This document shows, piece by piece, positions 4,882 to 5,149 of a stretch of DNA of 5,149 nucleotides. This DNA is from JBNGDW01 sp049975325 (GTDB taxonomy: Bacteria > Cloacimonadota > Cloacimonadia > JGIOTU-2 > JBNGDW01). A program made the position numbers and the translations under genes. The stretch lies in assembly GCA_049975325.1 (NCBI GenBank), contig JBNGDW010000091.1:1-5149 (forward strand), in the 5' to 3' direction. The first letter of the stretch is position 1. The number at the start of each line of letters is the position of its first letter. The notes under the pieces were generated by a model, which had not been told where the DNA came from, searched no databases, and worked only from the letters and a program-made list of their open reading frames with translations.

Positions 4882-5149
4882 TTCAGTTTAAAGGCAAGAT
4901 TTCCACCATTGAGTTTCATGCTAATTTCCTGTATGAAATTTCCGAGATTTTTTACTTTTGCAGCAAGGTAGAAGGTTCTTCCGCCCTGATTTACATAATC
5001 GATTATATTCTGGAAAGCGGCTATTTTTTTAGAATCGAGGAAAATTTGTACTGGTTCACCAGAATTTTCTATGTTTAGCTCGAACACTTTGAATTCTTCA
5101 CCATGAGTAATTACATCGGTCAGCTGGAGTTTTGTGGTACTTGCATAAA
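4878..5149 (-). CDS. C-terminal part of an unrecognised, probably beta-rich protein
   Basis: A minus-strand frame is open from the window edge to a TAA at 4878-4880, giving about 89 residues. Because the frame continues past 5147 without a stop, the internal GTG at 5085-5087 is unlikely to be the true start and the gene runs out of the window. The sequence alternates polar and hydrophobic residues (KLQLTDVI, FKVFELNIENSGEPVQIFLD, RTFYLAAKVKN, ISMKLNGG, LAFKLK). This suggests a beta-sandwich or a repeated extracellular domain. No cysteine, membrane segment or catalytic motif is visible in this part. No strong terminator follows; the 4821-4836 hairpin lies about 40 nt downstream but without a T-tract on this strand. 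Family not recognised. Confidence 0.65.
   Translation of the reverse strand, partial: YASTTKLQLTDVITHGEEFKVFELNIENSGEPVQIFLDSKKIAAFQNIIDYVNQGGRTFYLAAKVKNLGNFIQEISMKLNGGNLAFKLK
4995..5006. repeat. 12-bp palindrome ATAATCGATTAT, copy 2
   Basis: This is identical to 4870-4881, 125 bp away. It encodes the IIDY residues of the minus-strand gene, so coding constraint may explain this copy. Confidence 0.4.

Noticed and set aside
4588..5078. Plus-strand open frames in the repeat mosaic and over the right-edge gene
   Set aside because: Their composition follows the repeat words, they lack ribosome-binding sites, and the minus-strand frame at the right edge is more protein-like.

Overview
The window reads as a gene-poor, decaying stretch of a bacterial chromosome. 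It holds two intact protein genes, two broken genes, a partial gene at the right edge and a few candidate small ORFs. About 750 bp on the right is a non-coding repeat mosaic. The repeat vocabulary (CGTCCAACGTCCATCG, GAGATCCGAGATC, GACCGTGAACCG and TCAA-loop hairpins) resembles, from memory, intergenic DNA of Mesotoga/Kosmotoga-type Thermotogota. That assignment is an inference of moderate confidence; no marker gene settles it.

Left part (1-1049): a possible 3' gene end on the plus strand (to 112) faces a minus-strand remnant of an AlkD-like DNA-alkylation-repair protein (161-687). This remnant lacks about 60 N-terminal residues and has a one-base frameshift near its C terminus, yet keeps the active-site pattern. 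About 360 bp of apparently empty AT-rich DNA follows.

Centre (1050-3016): a good sigma-A-type promoter (1050-1078) drives a gene for a 499-residue exported protein (1234-2733). Its signal peptide, Met-rich N-terminal stretch and helical-repeat body can be seen, but I do not recognise its function. A 35-codon ORF lies between promoter and gene. A 32-codon ORF with a near-ideal ribosome-binding site (2876-2974) follows the gene. A perfect 11-bp stem terminator closes the unit.

Right of centre (3031-4082): a minus-strand C-terminal remnant of an HtpX-type (M48) membrane metalloprotease also carries a one-base homopolymer frameshift. It is followed by an intact 169-residue nitroreductase with its own ribosome-binding site and terminator. 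A 29-bp direct repeat (27 of 29 identical) sits at the truncated 5' end of both broken genes.

Right end (4097-5149): the repeat mosaic, then the 3' end of an unrecognised minus-strand gene that runs off the window. The genes do not form one pathway. The main story is gene decay, repeats and one isolated exported-protein transcription unit.
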